NCBI RefSeq assembly: GCF_030147005.1
Contig: NZ_JASLAW010000154.1
Coordinates: forward strand, 1-26,055
Direction of reading: 5' to 3'
Source: Pseudomonas sp.
GTDB taxonomy: Bacteria > Pseudomonadota > Gammaproteobacteria > Pseudomonadales > Pseudomonadaceae
Length of the DNA: 26,055 nt
The notes under the pieces were generated by a model. The model did not search any database. It was not told where the DNA came from and saw nothing but the letters and a program-made list of their open reading frames with translations. The position numbers and the translations under genes are program-made. Of this stretch, positions 8,395 through 16,006 are shown one piece after another; within the stretch, counting starts at the first letter, position 1; the number at the start of each line of letters is the position of its first letter.

Positions 8395-8721
8395 ATGCAA
8401 CGTATCAAGGGCTATCACGCCCATATCTACTTCGACGCCAGCACCCTCGACCAGGCACGCACCTTGTGTGAAGACGCGGCGGCGCTGTTCCCGCTGCGCA
8501 TGGGGCGTGTGCATGAGCTTGCCGTGGGCCCGCACCCGGACTGGAGCTGCCAGTTGGCGTTCGAGCCGGAATACATTGGCGTGGTGCTGCCGTGGCTGGC
8601 GCTGCATCGCAACGGTCTGGTGGTGTTCCTGCACCCCGAAACCGGCGATGACCTGAAAGATCACACTGATTACGCGATCTGGATGGGCGCGATGCGCGAG
8701 CTGGATCTGTCGGCTTTTTAA
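8395..8721 (+). CDS. DOPA 4,5-dioxygenase family protein
   Basis: Small protein of 108 aa resembling the DOPA 4,5-dioxygenase family. Many bacterial members carry this name but have no proven catechol substrate. Conserved features are GYHAHIYFD (histidines 8 and 10), RVHELAVGPHPDWS (histidines 40 and 47), and the C-terminal HPETGDDLKDHTDYAIWMG (histidines 80 and 90), which together could bind one metal ion. The ATG at 8395 is chosen because GGAG lies six bases upstream; a GTG six codons earlier lacks one. It follows the LysR gene on the same strand and precedes an AT-rich spacer, so it may belong either with the regulator or stand alone. Role unknown; extradiol cleavage is a family-level inference. 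Confidence 0.8.
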   Translation: MQRIKGYHAHIYFDASTLDQARTLCEDAAALFPLRMGRVHELAVGPHPDWSCQLAFEPEYIGVVLPWLALHRNGLVVFLHPETGDDLKDHTDYAIWMGAMRELDLSAF

Positions 8722-8782
8722 ACTGTTCAAGCGTACGCAAGCCGCACTTTCCCAAGAAGGCGTAGGACTTTATGCGCCACTC

Positions 8783-8797
8783 TCCCACTATATGGGA
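8783..8797. promoter_or_regulatory. Interrupted palindrome upstream of the dgo promoter
   Basis: TCCCA-CTATA-TGGGA is a dyad in the AT-rich spacer, ending 15 bases before the predicted -35 box of the dgo operon. A GntR-type regulator (DgoR) usually controls these genes, and this is a possible site for it or for another regulator. There is no direct evidence for binding. Confidence 0.35.
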
Positions 8798-8811
8798 CTG
8801 ATATTTATATA

Positions 8812-8841
8812 TTGAGATATTGCAAAGCATAGGTTTATATT
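8812..8841 (+). promoter_or_regulatory. Predicted sigma-70 promoter for dgoKADT
   Basis: TTGAGA (8812-8817) and TATATT (8836-8841) are separated by 18 bases; read as TTATAT the spacing is 17. They lie in an unusually AT-rich stretch about 45 bases before the dgoK start. No other comparable promoter is visible between 8722 and 8885. Confidence 0.55.
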
Positions 8842-8885
8842 CGCCCATCTGCTTTTTTCAGCACCCACTCATTTCAGGTGAAGCG

Positions 8886-9845
8886 ATGCAGGCGCAATTG
8901 ATCGCGCTCGATTGGGGAACCAGTTCCCTTCGTGCTTACAAACTAGGCCCCGCCGGGGTTGTGCTGGAACAACGCTCACTGGCGTCGGGCATCATGCATT
9001 TGCCCAGCGAACCGCGTGACATTGCCGGTGTTCGCTGCAGCAATGGCTTTGAGTTGGCATTCGATACCGCCTGTGGCGATTGGCTCGACGCCCAGCCCGA
9101 GCTGCCGGTGATTGCCTGCGGCATGGTCGGCAGCGCACAGGGTTGGAGCGAAGCGACTTATCGCAACACCCCGGTTGATGTGGCCAGCCTCGGCCAGGCG
9201 CTGCATAAGGTGCGCAGCGTGCGTGGCATCGATGTGCATATCGTGCCGGGCGTGATCGAACAGGTCGGCCTGCCCAATGTGATGCGCGGCGAAGAAACCC
9301 AGGTGCTCGGTGTGTTGCAGGGGCTTGCGAGCGAAGTGCTGATCGGCCTGCCGGGCAGCCATTCCAAATGGGTCGAGGTGGTCGAGGGGTGCATCACTCA
9401 CTTCGACACGTTCATGACCGGCGAGCTGTTCGCGGTATTGAGCCAGCACAGTCTCCTGGGGCGTACCCAGAAACCATCCGAACATTTTCAGACCGAGGCG
9501 TTTGACCGAGGCGTGCATGTGGCGCTTTCGGCAGACGGCCAACGCGGCGTGCTCTCGACCTTGTTCAGTGCGCGCACCCTCGGCCTGACCGCCGAACTCA
9601 CGCCTGAACAGCAGCCCGACTACCTGTCCGGCCTGTTGATCGGCCATGAACTCGCCGGTTTACCCGACAGCGCAAAACGCAAGCCGATCATCCTGGTCGG
9701 CGCCGCTGCCCTCTGCGCTCGCTATCAACGCGCCCTTGCGCTGTGCGGCTTCGCCCACGTCAGTTTGGCGCAGGAAGCCACCGAACGCGGCTTGTGGCAA
9801 CTGGCCGTGGCGGCCGGGCTCACTCAACCTGTAACGGAGGCCTGA
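8886..9845 (+). CDS. dgoK: 2-dehydro-3-deoxygalactonokinase
   Basis: Phosphorylates 2-keto-3-deoxy-D-galactonate with ATP to the 6-phosphate, the second step of the DeLey-Doudoroff galactonate pathway; 319 aa, cytosolic. The N-terminal LDWGTSSLRAYKL is the ATPase-fold phosphate-1 loop of this kinase family. CGMVGSAQGW (about residues 78-87), the LPGSHSKWVEV block and the TGELF motif are further family marks. The ATG at 8886 is preceded by AGGTG, and the 22 in-frame codons before it overlap the predicted promoter and are not conserved-looking. It is first in an operon with dgoA, whose start is one base after this stop. No regulator gene lies immediately upstream. Confidence 0.93.
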   Translation: MQAQLIALDWGTSSLRAYKLGPAGVVLEQRSLASGIMHLPSEPRDIAGVRCSNGFELAFDTACGDWLDAQPELPVIACGMVGSAQGWSEATYRNTPVDVASLGQALHKVRSVRGIDVHIVPGVIEQVGLPNVMRGEETQVLGVLQGLASEVLIGLPGSHSKWVEVVEGCITHFDTFMTGELFAVLSQHSLLGRTQKPSEHFQTEAFDRGVHVALSADGQRGVLSTLFSARTLGLTAELTPEQQPDYLSGLLIGHELAGLPDSAKRKPIILVGAAALCARYQRALALCGFAHVSLAQEATERGLWQLAVAAGLTQPVTEA

Positions 9846-9846
9846 C

Positions 9847-10467
9847 ATGCTCAAAAGAGCACTCGCACAAAACGGTTTGATCGCGATCCTGCGCGGTGTG
9901 CGCCCGGACGAAGCCGAAGCCATCGGCCAGGCGCTGTACCAGGCCGGTTTTCGCGTAATCGAAGTGCCGCTGAACTCGCCGGACCCGTACACCAGCATCC
10001 GTACCCTGCGCGACAGCCTGCCCGCCGATTGCCTGATCGGTGCCGGCACGGTGCTGACGCCCGAGCAGGTCGAGCAGGTCAAAGCCGCTGGCGGCCAAGT
10101 GATCGTCATGCCTCACAGCGATGCCAAGGTATTGCGTGCGGCGAAAGCGGCGGGCTTGTATCTGTCGCCGGGCGTCGCCACGCCGACCGAAGCCTTTGCC
10201 GCACTGGCCGAGGGCGCCGATGTATTGAAGCTGTTCCCGGCCGAGCAAATGGGCCCGGCGGTGATCAAGGCGTGGCTCGCGGTATTGCCGGCGGGTACGT
10301 TGTTGCTACCGGTAGGCGGTATCACCCCGGACAACATGCAGGTGTTCACCGACGCCGGTGCCAAAGGCTTCGGGCTGGGGTCCGGATTGTTCAAACCGGG
10401 TATGTCCGTAGAGCAGGTTGCGAGCCGCGCCCAGGCTTATGTCGCTGCCTGGAAAGCCCTGAGCTGA
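9847..10467 (+). CDS. dgoA: 2-dehydro-3-deoxy-6-phosphogalactonate aldolase
   Basis: Class I aldolase of the KDPG/KDPGal family, 206 aa, splitting 2-keto-3-deoxy-6-phosphogalactonate into pyruvate and glyceraldehyde 3-phosphate. The Schiff-base lysine is Lys128 in DVLKLFPAE, the catalytic glutamate Glu39 in RVIEVPLNSP, and the phosphate-binding motif PVGGI is at 155-159. RGVRPDEA near the N-terminus and GAGTVLTPEQV are typical. It starts one base after dgoK with GGAGG eight bases upstream. The retained PLNSP and the kinase/dehydratase neighbours favour the galacto over the gluco (Eda) assignment. The single-domain form is not fused to DgoD. Confidence 0.95.
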   Translation: MLKRALAQNGLIAILRGVRPDEAEAIGQALYQAGFRVIEVPLNSPDPYTSIRTLRDSLPADCLIGAGTVLTPEQVEQVKAAGGQVIVMPHSDAKVLRAAKAAGLYLSPGVATPTEAFAALAEGADVLKLFPAEQMGPAVIKAWLAVLPAGTLLLPVGGITPDNMQVFTDAGAKGFGLGSGLFKPGMSVEQVASRAQAYVAAWKALS

Positions 10468-10515
10468 TTTCAAGTTTCGCGCCTGCTGGCGCCGCATCTA
10501 TAAGAGAGACAACAG

Positions 10516-11664
10516 ATGAAAATCACCAAACTGACGACCTTCATCGTCCCGCCGCGCTGGTGCTTCCTCAAGGTCGAAACCGACCAGGGCGTTACCGGCT
10601 GGGGTGAGCCCGTGGTCGAGGGTCGCGCCCACACCGTGGCCGCTGCCGTCGAAGAATTGTCCGACTACCTGATCGGTAAAGACCCACGCAATATCGAAGA
10701 CATCTGGACCGTGCTCTACCGCGGCGGTTTCTACCGCGGTGGCGCTGTGCACATGAGCGCCCTCGCCGGTATCGACCAGGCACTGTGGGACATCAAGGGC
10801 AAGGCCCTGGGCGTTTCCGTCAGCGACCTGCTGGGTGGCCAGGTGCGTGACAAGATCCGCGTGTATTCGTGGATCGGTGGCGACCGCCCGGCGGACACGG
10901 CCCGCGCCGCCAAAGAGGCGGTGGCGCGTGGTTTCACTGCGGTGAAAATGAACGGCACCGAAGAATTGCAGTTCGTCGACAGCTTCGAAAAAGTCGACCT
11001 GGCCCTGGCTAACGTCGCTGCCGTGCGCGATGCGGTCGGCCCCAACGTGGGCATCGGCGTGGACTTCCATGGCCGCGTGCACAAGCCCATGGCCAAGGTG
11101 CTGATGAAGGAACTGGACCCGTACAAGCTGATGTTCATCGAAGAACCGGTGCTCAGCGAAAACTACGAGGCCCTCAAGGAACTGGCGCCGCTGACCAGCA
11201 CCCCGATTGCCTTGGGCGAGCGTCTGTTCTCGCGCTGGGACTTCAAGCGGGTCCTCAGTGAAGGCTACGTCGACATCATCCAGCCGGATGCTTCCCACGC
11301 CGGCGGCATTACCGAAACCCGCAAGATCGCCAACATGGCCGAAGCCTACGATGTGGCCCTGGCCCTGCACTGCCCGCTGGGCCCGATTGCCCTGGCGGCC
11401 TGCCTGCAATTGGATGCGGTTTGCTACAACGCGTTTATCCAGGAACAAAGCCTGGGCATTCACTACAACGAGAGCAACGACCTGCTCGACTACGTGCGCG
11501 ACCCGGGTGTGTTCGATTATGACCAGGGGTTTGTAAAGATTCCCAACGGGCCGGGCCTGGGCATTGAGATCAACGAGGAATACGTGATCGAGCGCGCCGC
11601 CATTGGCCACCGCTGGCGCAACCCGATCTGGCGTCACGCCGATGGCAGTTTCGCCGAGTGGTGA
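10516..11664 (+). CDS. dgoD: D-galactonate dehydratase
   Basis: Enolase-superfamily dehydratase converting D-galactonate to 2-keto-3-deoxy-D-galactonate, the committed step of the pathway; 382 aa, the same length as E. coli DgoD. Metal ligands Asp183, Glu209 and Glu235 lie in GVDFHGR, FIEEPV and LGERLF. The catalytic bases His185 and His285 and Glu310 occupy the same numbering I recall for the E. coli enzyme, so activity and specificity are well supported. MKITKLTTFIVPPRW is the typical start. GAGAGAC lies upstream of the ATG. It is separated from dgoA by 48 bases containing a short GC hairpin (10479-10492), which may tune expression. Confidence 0.96.
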   Translation: MKITKLTTFIVPPRWCFLKVETDQGVTGWGEPVVEGRAHTVAAAVEELSDYLIGKDPRNIEDIWTVLYRGGFYRGGAVHMSALAGIDQALWDIKGKALGVSVSDLLGGQVRDKIRVYSWIGGDRPADTARAAKEAVARGFTAVKMNGTEELQFVDSFEKVDLALANVAAVRDAVGPNVGIGVDFHGRVHKPMAKVLMKELDPYKLMFIEEPVLSENYEALKELAPLTSTPIALGERLFSRWDFKRVLSEGYVDIIQPDASHAGGITETRKIANMAEAYDVALALHCPLGPIALAACLQLDAVCYNAFIQEQSLGIHYNESNDLLDYVRDPGVFDYDQGFVKIPNGPGLGIEINEEYVIERAAIGHRWRNPIWRHADGSFAEW

Positions 11665-11693
11665 TAGCAGCCTGGTGAAATGCGGTTAAACAC

Positions 11694-11783
11694 TGTGGGA
11701 GCGGGCTTGCTCGCGAAAGCTGTCTGTCAGGCGGCTTATTCGCTGGCTGATTCGCCGCCTTCGCGAGCAAGCCCGCTCCCGCA
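11694..11783. repeat. REPIN between dgoD and dgoT
   Basis: The left arm TGTGGGAGCGGGCTTGCTCG (11694-11713, with GCGAAAG after it) is the inverted complement of the right arm ending near 11783 (CGAGCAAGCCCGCTCCCGCA), with a loop of about 40 bases. It lies inside the dgo operon between two co-directional genes, where such hairpins can stabilise the upstream mRNA or reduce downstream expression. Confidence 0.85.
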
Positions 11784-11849
11784 GTTTGATCCGGTTTCTT
11801 CAGTCAGCTCAATTTCCGACCTCAATAAACACAAGAAGAGGCACCCCCC

Positions 11850-13154
11850 ATGCACCCTGAATCCCTCACCGGACAGGCTTCTTTAGTCACGCCTAGCCGA
11901 AAGCGCTTCTTCATCATGGTGCTGTTGTTCATCACCGTGGTGATCAACTACCTCGACCGCAGCAACCTGTCGATTGCCGCCCCTGCGCTGACCAGCGAGC
12001 TGGGCATCGACCCGGTACATGTCGGGCTGATTTTCTCGGCGTTCGGCTGGACCTACGCCGCGATGCAGATTCCTGGCGGCTGGTTGGTGGACCGTGTTCC
12101 CCCGCGCATTCTCTACACCGTCGCCCTGCTGCTGTGGTCCATCGCCACCGTAATGCTCGGCTTTGCCGCAAGCTTCATCGCGTTGTTCGTGTTGCGCATG
12201 GCGGTTGGCGCCCTGGAAGCTCCTGCCTATCCGATCAACAGCCGGGTCGTGACCACCTGGTTTCCCGAGCGCGAGCGCGCGACGGCGATTGGCGTCTACA
12301 CCTCCGGACAGTTCGTCGGGCTGGCGTTTCTCACCCCCGTGCTGGCCTGGCTGCAGCATGCGTTCGGCTGGCACATGGTGTTCGTCGCCACCGGTGGCGT
12401 CGGCATTTTGTGGGCGGTGATCTGGTATGCCGTTTACCGCGAGCCCAAGGATTTCAAAGGCGCCAACGCGGCGGAAATCCAATTGATCCGTGATGGCGGC
12501 GGCCTGGTGGATATGCAGGCACAAACGGCCAAGGCGCCGTTCAGTTGGGTCGACCTGGGCATCGTGCTGAGCAAGCGCAAATTGTGGGGCATCTACCTGG
12601 GGCAGTTTTGCCTGAACTCCACCCTGTGGTTTTTCCTGACCTGGTTTCCGACCTACCTGGTGAAGTATCGCGGCATGGACTTCATCAAGTCCGGCCTGCT
12701 CGCTTCGCTGCCGTTTCTGGCGGCGTTCGTCGGCGTGCTGTGCTCCGGGATTTTTTCCGACTGGCTGATTCGCCGAGGCGCCTCGGTGGGCTTTGCGCGC
12801 AAATTGCCGATCATTGGCGGGCTGCTAATTTCCACCGCGATCATCGGTGCCAACTACGTGGACTCCACAGCCTGGGTGATTGCCTTCCTGGCGGTAGCGT
12901 TTTTCGGCAATGGCCTGGCGTCGATCACCTGGTCGCTGGTGTCGACGCTTGCACCTGCGCGCTTGTTGGGGCTGACCGGTGGCGTGTTCAACTTCATCGG
13001 CAACCTGTCGGCCATTGCCACGCCGATCGTGATCGGTTTCCTCGCCAGCGGTGATTCGTTTGCGCCGGCGATCACCTATATCGCAGTGCTGGCGTTGCTT
13101 GGCGCGCTTTCCTACGTGCTGCTGGTGGGCAAGGTCGAGCGCATTGAACTGTGA
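11850..13154 (+). CDS. dgoT: MFS transporter, D-galactonate (DgoT-like) anion:cation symporter
   Basis: Major facilitator superfamily permease, 434 aa, of the ACS family that takes up hexonates and hexarates. The first helix carries the signature NYLDRSNLSIAAPAL, and the loop after helix 2 carries the GWLVDRV motif. About 12 hydrophobic segments are present with a central cytoplasmic loop near residues 200-235 (REPKDFKGANAAEIQLIRDGGG). RAVGALEAPAYP-like sequence in helix 4 and WFPERERATAIG are common to galactonate, glucarate and phthalate transporters, so the substrate assignment rests on position after dgoK-dgoA-dgoD. AGAAGAGG lies eight bases before the ATG. It is separated from dgoD by a REPIN but is likely part of the same operon. 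Confidence 0.85.
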   Translation: MHPESLTGQASLVTPSRKRFFIMVLLFITVVINYLDRSNLSIAAPALTSELGIDPVHVGLIFSAFGWTYAAMQIPGGWLVDRVPPRILYTVALLLWSIATVMLGFAASFIALFVLRMAVGALEAPAYPINSRVVTTWFPERERATAIGVYTSGQFVGLAFLTPVLAWLQHAFGWHMVFVATGGVGILWAVIWYAVYREPKDFKGANAAEIQLIRDGGGLVDMQAQTAKAPFSWVDLGIVLSKRKLWGIYLGQFCLNSTLWFFLTWFPTYLVKYRGMDFIKSGLLASLPFLAAFVGVLCSGIFSDWLIRRGASVGFARKLPIIGGLLISTAIIGANYVDSTAWVIAFLAVAFFGNGLASITWSLVSTLAPARLLGLTGGVFNFIGNLSAIATPIVIGFLASGDSFAPAITYIAVLALLGALSYVLLVGKVERIEL

Positions 13155-13217
13155 AATCAGGCGACCGAAAGGTCCAATGCCAGTCGGTTAAGCGCTAGAG
13201 CAGGCAACCGTCGGCCT

Positions 13218-13308
13218 GTGGCGAGGGAGCTTGCTCCCGCTGGGCGGCGATGCGGCCCCTGAAAATGGGACTGCTGCGCAGTCCAGCGCGAGCAAGCTCC
13301 CTCGCCAC
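13218..13308. repeat. REPIN between convergent dgoT and the flavin oxidase gene
   Basis: The left arm GTGGCGAGGGAGCTTGCTCC (from 13218) and the right arm ending CTCCCTCGCCAC at 13308 are inverted. An internal hairpin GGACTGC-TGC-GCAGTCC lies between them. It stands between two convergent genes, where it may end both transcripts. Confidence 0.85.
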
Positions 13309-13341
13309 GGTAAAGCGCTCCTCCTTAACTGACTGGCATTA
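13252..13341. repeat. Second copy of the extended repeat (hairpin, REP arm, conserved tail)
   Basis: This stretch matches 9-97 along its length: a GCGGCCCC start, the GGACTGC/GCAGTCC hairpin, the REP arm ending CTCCCTCGCCAC, a variable stretch of about 15 bases, and the identical tail CTTAACTGACTGGCATTA. The conserved tail shows that the mobile or duplicated unit is longer than the palindromic REPIN alone. Confidence 0.75.
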
Positions 13342-13368
13342 ACCGTAAGGTCGCCTTTTTTTCAGCGT

Positions 13369-15030
13369 TTATGGCACGGACATTTCGTTGCGGAACATAT
13401 TGTGCGGGTCCCAGCGCCGCTTGGTGCGGCGCAGGCGGCTTTCGATCATGAGGTCAGGCACGAAAATCTTGTACCAGTAGGGGTTTTTCGGATTGGCCGG
13501 GTTGCCGCCGACATGGGTCATGTCGAGGTCCGGGTAGTTGATGTAGCAGCCCTCGAACTGATCATTGAGCGGCACCCCATGATCATTGGCGAAGGCGTTG
13601 AAAAACAGTCCCTGAATCCATCGGGCGTGTGCCTGGTCCGCCGCCTCGCCGGCATCCTGCCAATAACATTGCGGTTGCCACTTCAGATAGGACGAGCGCT
13701 GGGAGGCCGACGACTCTTTGCGCACCGCCGCCGCAGCCTCGTTGATACGCCCGCCAAACGACTGGATTTGTATCAGGCTCTGGGTCAAGTGTTCATCGGG
13801 GTCGTCCAAGTGCAGCGTGTCCCAGATCGCCTGGAGCACCTGGGGCGTGAATTCACCCTTTTGATACGCAGATTTGTAGCGCCCGCGTAAATTGTCCCCC
13901 GAACCATTCAAGGTCTGCTGGCACACCAGCCAATCCAGGCGTCGCGTGGCCGCCAGCGCGTCCGCCAAAGCCCTGATACTACGCCCGCGCGCACCACCGC
14001 TTGGCCTATGCACGACGTAAAACGGCACCAGGCATTCGGTCGCGGGCAAGCCAATGGCATCGAGCATGGTGGTGACGAAATCTTCGAAAGGGGCCTGGTC
14101 CTCGAGCCCTCCGTCCCGATCCACATAGTGGATGCCTAGGGTCACATTACCGGTGTGCTGATGGCGCATTTCCAGTTTGGTGGCCAGTCCCCACGTGTCC
14201 GGATTGCTTTGGTTGCGGGCGAACCAGTCCTGGTAAGCGATAAGCAGGCCGTCGAGCCTGGACTTCTCGGTCAGCAGCGACCAATCCCATTCCAGCGCCA
14301 GCCAGAGCACTTCTTTTGGCGCCTCGGGCAATGCCTTAAAGTAGTAACTGGTGATGATGCCGAATTGACCGCCGCCCGCGCCGCAGCACGCCGCGAAGAG
14401 GTCGAGCTCGTCAGGGGCTGCGCTGTCACGCGAGACATGCACCGGCTCCAGGCCCGTGCCTTGTGCGTTGGGCACCAACATGTCCACAGCCTGCAGCCAG
14501 TCGCACACCAGGCCGTGTTTGCGCGACAGCAACCCATAGCCGCCGCCGCAAATATGCCCGCCCAGGCCCACCGAATAGCACGAACCGCCTGGCAGCGTTT
14601 TATTGGCCAGCTTGTACAACCTGACGTAGGCATCCCAATTCTGCGCCCCGGCCTCCAGGCGAAAGCTGTAGCGCTCAGGCCGCGCGGGCACCAGCTCGGA
14701 CGCCAGTTGCCCATCGGCGGCGTAGGCCACTTGGTTGAGGGGGCTGATGTCCAGAATCGACAGTATCTCGTCGCTGTTGCCGGGCATTGTGTTGGAAACG
14801 AAACCTTCGTAGCAGTGACCACCGCTTCGAACCGTTATACGGCCGTGGGCGACCGCCAGCGCCTCGGCGGCCGCGTCGATGATGTCTTGGGGGCTGTGAC
14901 AGATGTAGATGCGCGCCGCGCCGTTGGCCGACGACTCGCCCTGCACATTGCCCAGCGGCCAGCGCAGGTTGAAGCCTTTCTGCAAGGTTGAGTGACGGGG
15001 GTCTGAAGAGGTAATGAGATCAAATGCCAT
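13369..15030 (-). CDS. FAD-linked oxidase, berberine-bridge-enzyme (BBE) family
   Basis: PCMH-type FAD-binding oxidoreductase, 553 aa. The FAD domain contains RITVRSGGHCYEGF (His72, equivalent to the 8-alpha-histidyl attachment site) and GGSCYSVGLGGHICGGGYG (Cys151, aligned with the 6-S-cysteinyl site), so bicovalent FAD is predicted. The C-terminus carries the BBE domain signature YINYPDLD and DPHNMFRNEMSVP. Family members oxidise sugars, alkaloids or other alcohols and pass electrons to oxygen. No signal peptide is evident. CGGGAG lies before the ATG. It is convergent with dgoT and downstream of trpA on the same strand, with a strong hairpin between. Substrate unknown; a carbohydrate such as galactose is an attractive guess from the neighbouring galactonate genes. 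Confidence 0.88.
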   Translation of the reverse strand: MAFDLITSSDPRHSTLQKGFNLRWPLGNVQGESSANGAARIYICHSPQDIIDAAAEALAVAHGRITVRSGGHCYEGFVSNTMPGNSDEILSILDISPLNQVAYAADGQLASELVPARPERYSFRLEAGAQNWDAYVRLYKLANKTLPGGSCYSVGLGGHICGGGYGLLSRKHGLVCDWLQAVDMLVPNAQGTGLEPVHVSRDSAAPDELDLFAACCGAGGGQFGIITSYYFKALPEAPKEVLWLALEWDWSLLTEKSRLDGLLIAYQDWFARNQSNPDTWGLATKLEMRHQHTGNVTLGIHYVDRDGGLEDQAPFEDFVTTMLDAIGLPATECLVPFYVVHRPSGGARGRSIRALADALAATRRLDWLVCQQTLNGSGDNLRGRYKSAYQKGEFTPQVLQAIWDTLHLDDPDEHLTQSLIQIQSFGGRINEAAAAVRKESSASQRSSYLKWQPQCYWQDAGEAADQAHARWIQGLFFNAFANDHGVPLNDQFEGCYINYPDLDMTHVGGNPANPKNPYWYKIFVPDLMIESRLRRTKRRWDPHNMFRNEMSVP

Positions 15031-15138
15031 GATGTACTCCCGAGAGCCAAGAATGACTTCTGATGCAGCTAACTTAACGACCGGGAGGCAAGTAATGCGG
15101 GGCTTGCAGAGCAGTTAGACGGCAATAGGCATGAAGTG

Positions 15139-15168
15139 CTTGTGGCGTGACCAATGTCACCCCACAAG
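15139..15168. other. Strong 30-base hairpin between trpA and the flavin oxidase gene
   Basis: CTTGTGG-C-GTGAC-CAAT-GTCAC-C-CCACAAG folds into a 7-bp plus 5-bp stem with one mismatch and a four-base loop. It lies downstream of the trpA stop and about 110 bases before the oxidase start, on the path of both minus-strand transcripts. It lacks a U-tract on either strand, so it may be a 3' end or processing hairpin for trpBA, or an operator for the oxidase. Confidence 0.5.
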
Positions 15169-15196
15169 CCTAGCGCAAGAATACAAGCAGACGCCC

Positions 15197-16006
15197 TTAC
15201 CGACGGGCGTTACGCACGCCTTCGGACAGCGCCGCGCAATGGCTCAATACACCATCGATCGCCTGCTGTTCGCTGCCGGCGCTGGCGATATGATCAATCA
15301 GCGCAGAACCCACCACCACACCGTCCGCCAAGCGCGCGATGGCCGCCGCTTGCTCCGGAGTACGGATACCGAAGCCGATGCTGATTGGCAGGTCGGTATG
15401 GCGACGCAAGCGCGTCACGGCCTCTTCGACGTGCTCCAGGGTCGCCGCACCGGCACCGGTCACACCCGCTACCGACACGTAGTACACAAAGCCCGAGCTG
15501 CCATTGAGCACCGTCGGCAGACGTACGTCGTCCGTGGTCGGCGTGGTCAGGCGGATAAAATCGATACCCGCCGCCTGCGCCGGATCGCACAGCTCGCCGT
15601 TATGTTCAGGTGGCATGTCCACCACGATCAGGCCGTCTACACCGGCTGCTTTGGCGTCGGCAATAAACCCAGGCACGCCATATTTGTGGATCGGGTTGAA
15701 ATAGCCCATCAACACCAGCGGCGTATCGTTGTTGTCTTTGCGGAACTCGCGAACCATTTGCAGGGTTTTCGCCAGGTTCTGCTTGGCTTCCAGCGCGCGG
15801 ATGTTGGCCAATTGGATGGCCGGGCCGTCGGCCATCGGGTCGGTGAAGGGCATGCCCAACTCGATCACGTCGGCACCGGCGGCGGGCAGGCCTTTGAGGA
15901 TCGCCAGCGAGGCGTCATAGCCCGGGTCGCCTGCGGTGACGAAGGTCACCAGGGCGGCGCGGTTTTGTTCCTTGAGTTCGGCGAAGCGCGTTTGCAGGCG
16001 GCTCAT
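15197..16006 (-). CDS. trpA: Tryptophan synthase alpha subunit
   Basis: Cleaves indole-3-glycerol phosphate to indole and glyceraldehyde 3-phosphate and channels indole to TrpB; 269 aa TIM barrel. Catalytic Glu49 (VIELGMPFTDP) and Asp60 (MADGP) are present. LMGYFNPIHKYG is the loop at the subunit interface, followed by VVDMPPE, the mobile loop with the conserved TPTTDD threonines, and the phosphate-binding GFGIRTPEQA. I choose the ATG at 16006, which shares one base with the trpB stop (TGATG), over a TTG one codon earlier. AGGAG lies eight bases upstream inside trpB. Translational coupling with trpB is expected, consistent with the 1:1 complex. Confidence 0.97.
   Translation of the reverse strand: MSRLQTRFAELKEQNRAALVTFVTAGDPGYDASLAILKGLPAAGADVIELGMPFTDPMADGPAIQLANIRALEAKQNLAKTLQMVREFRKDNNDTPLVLMGYFNPIHKYGVPGFIADAKAAGVDGLIVVDMPPEHNGELCDPAQAAGIDFIRLTTPTTDDVRLPTVLNGSSGFVYYVSVAGVTGAGAATLEHVEEAVTRLRRHTDLPISIGFGIRTPEQAAAIARLADGVVVGSALIDHIASAGSEQQAIDGVLSHCAALSEGVRNARR

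Noticed and set aside
10498..11637. A 379-codon open frame on the minus strand opposite dgoD
   Set aside because: dgoD has every active-site residue in the other strand; this frame is composition-driven.
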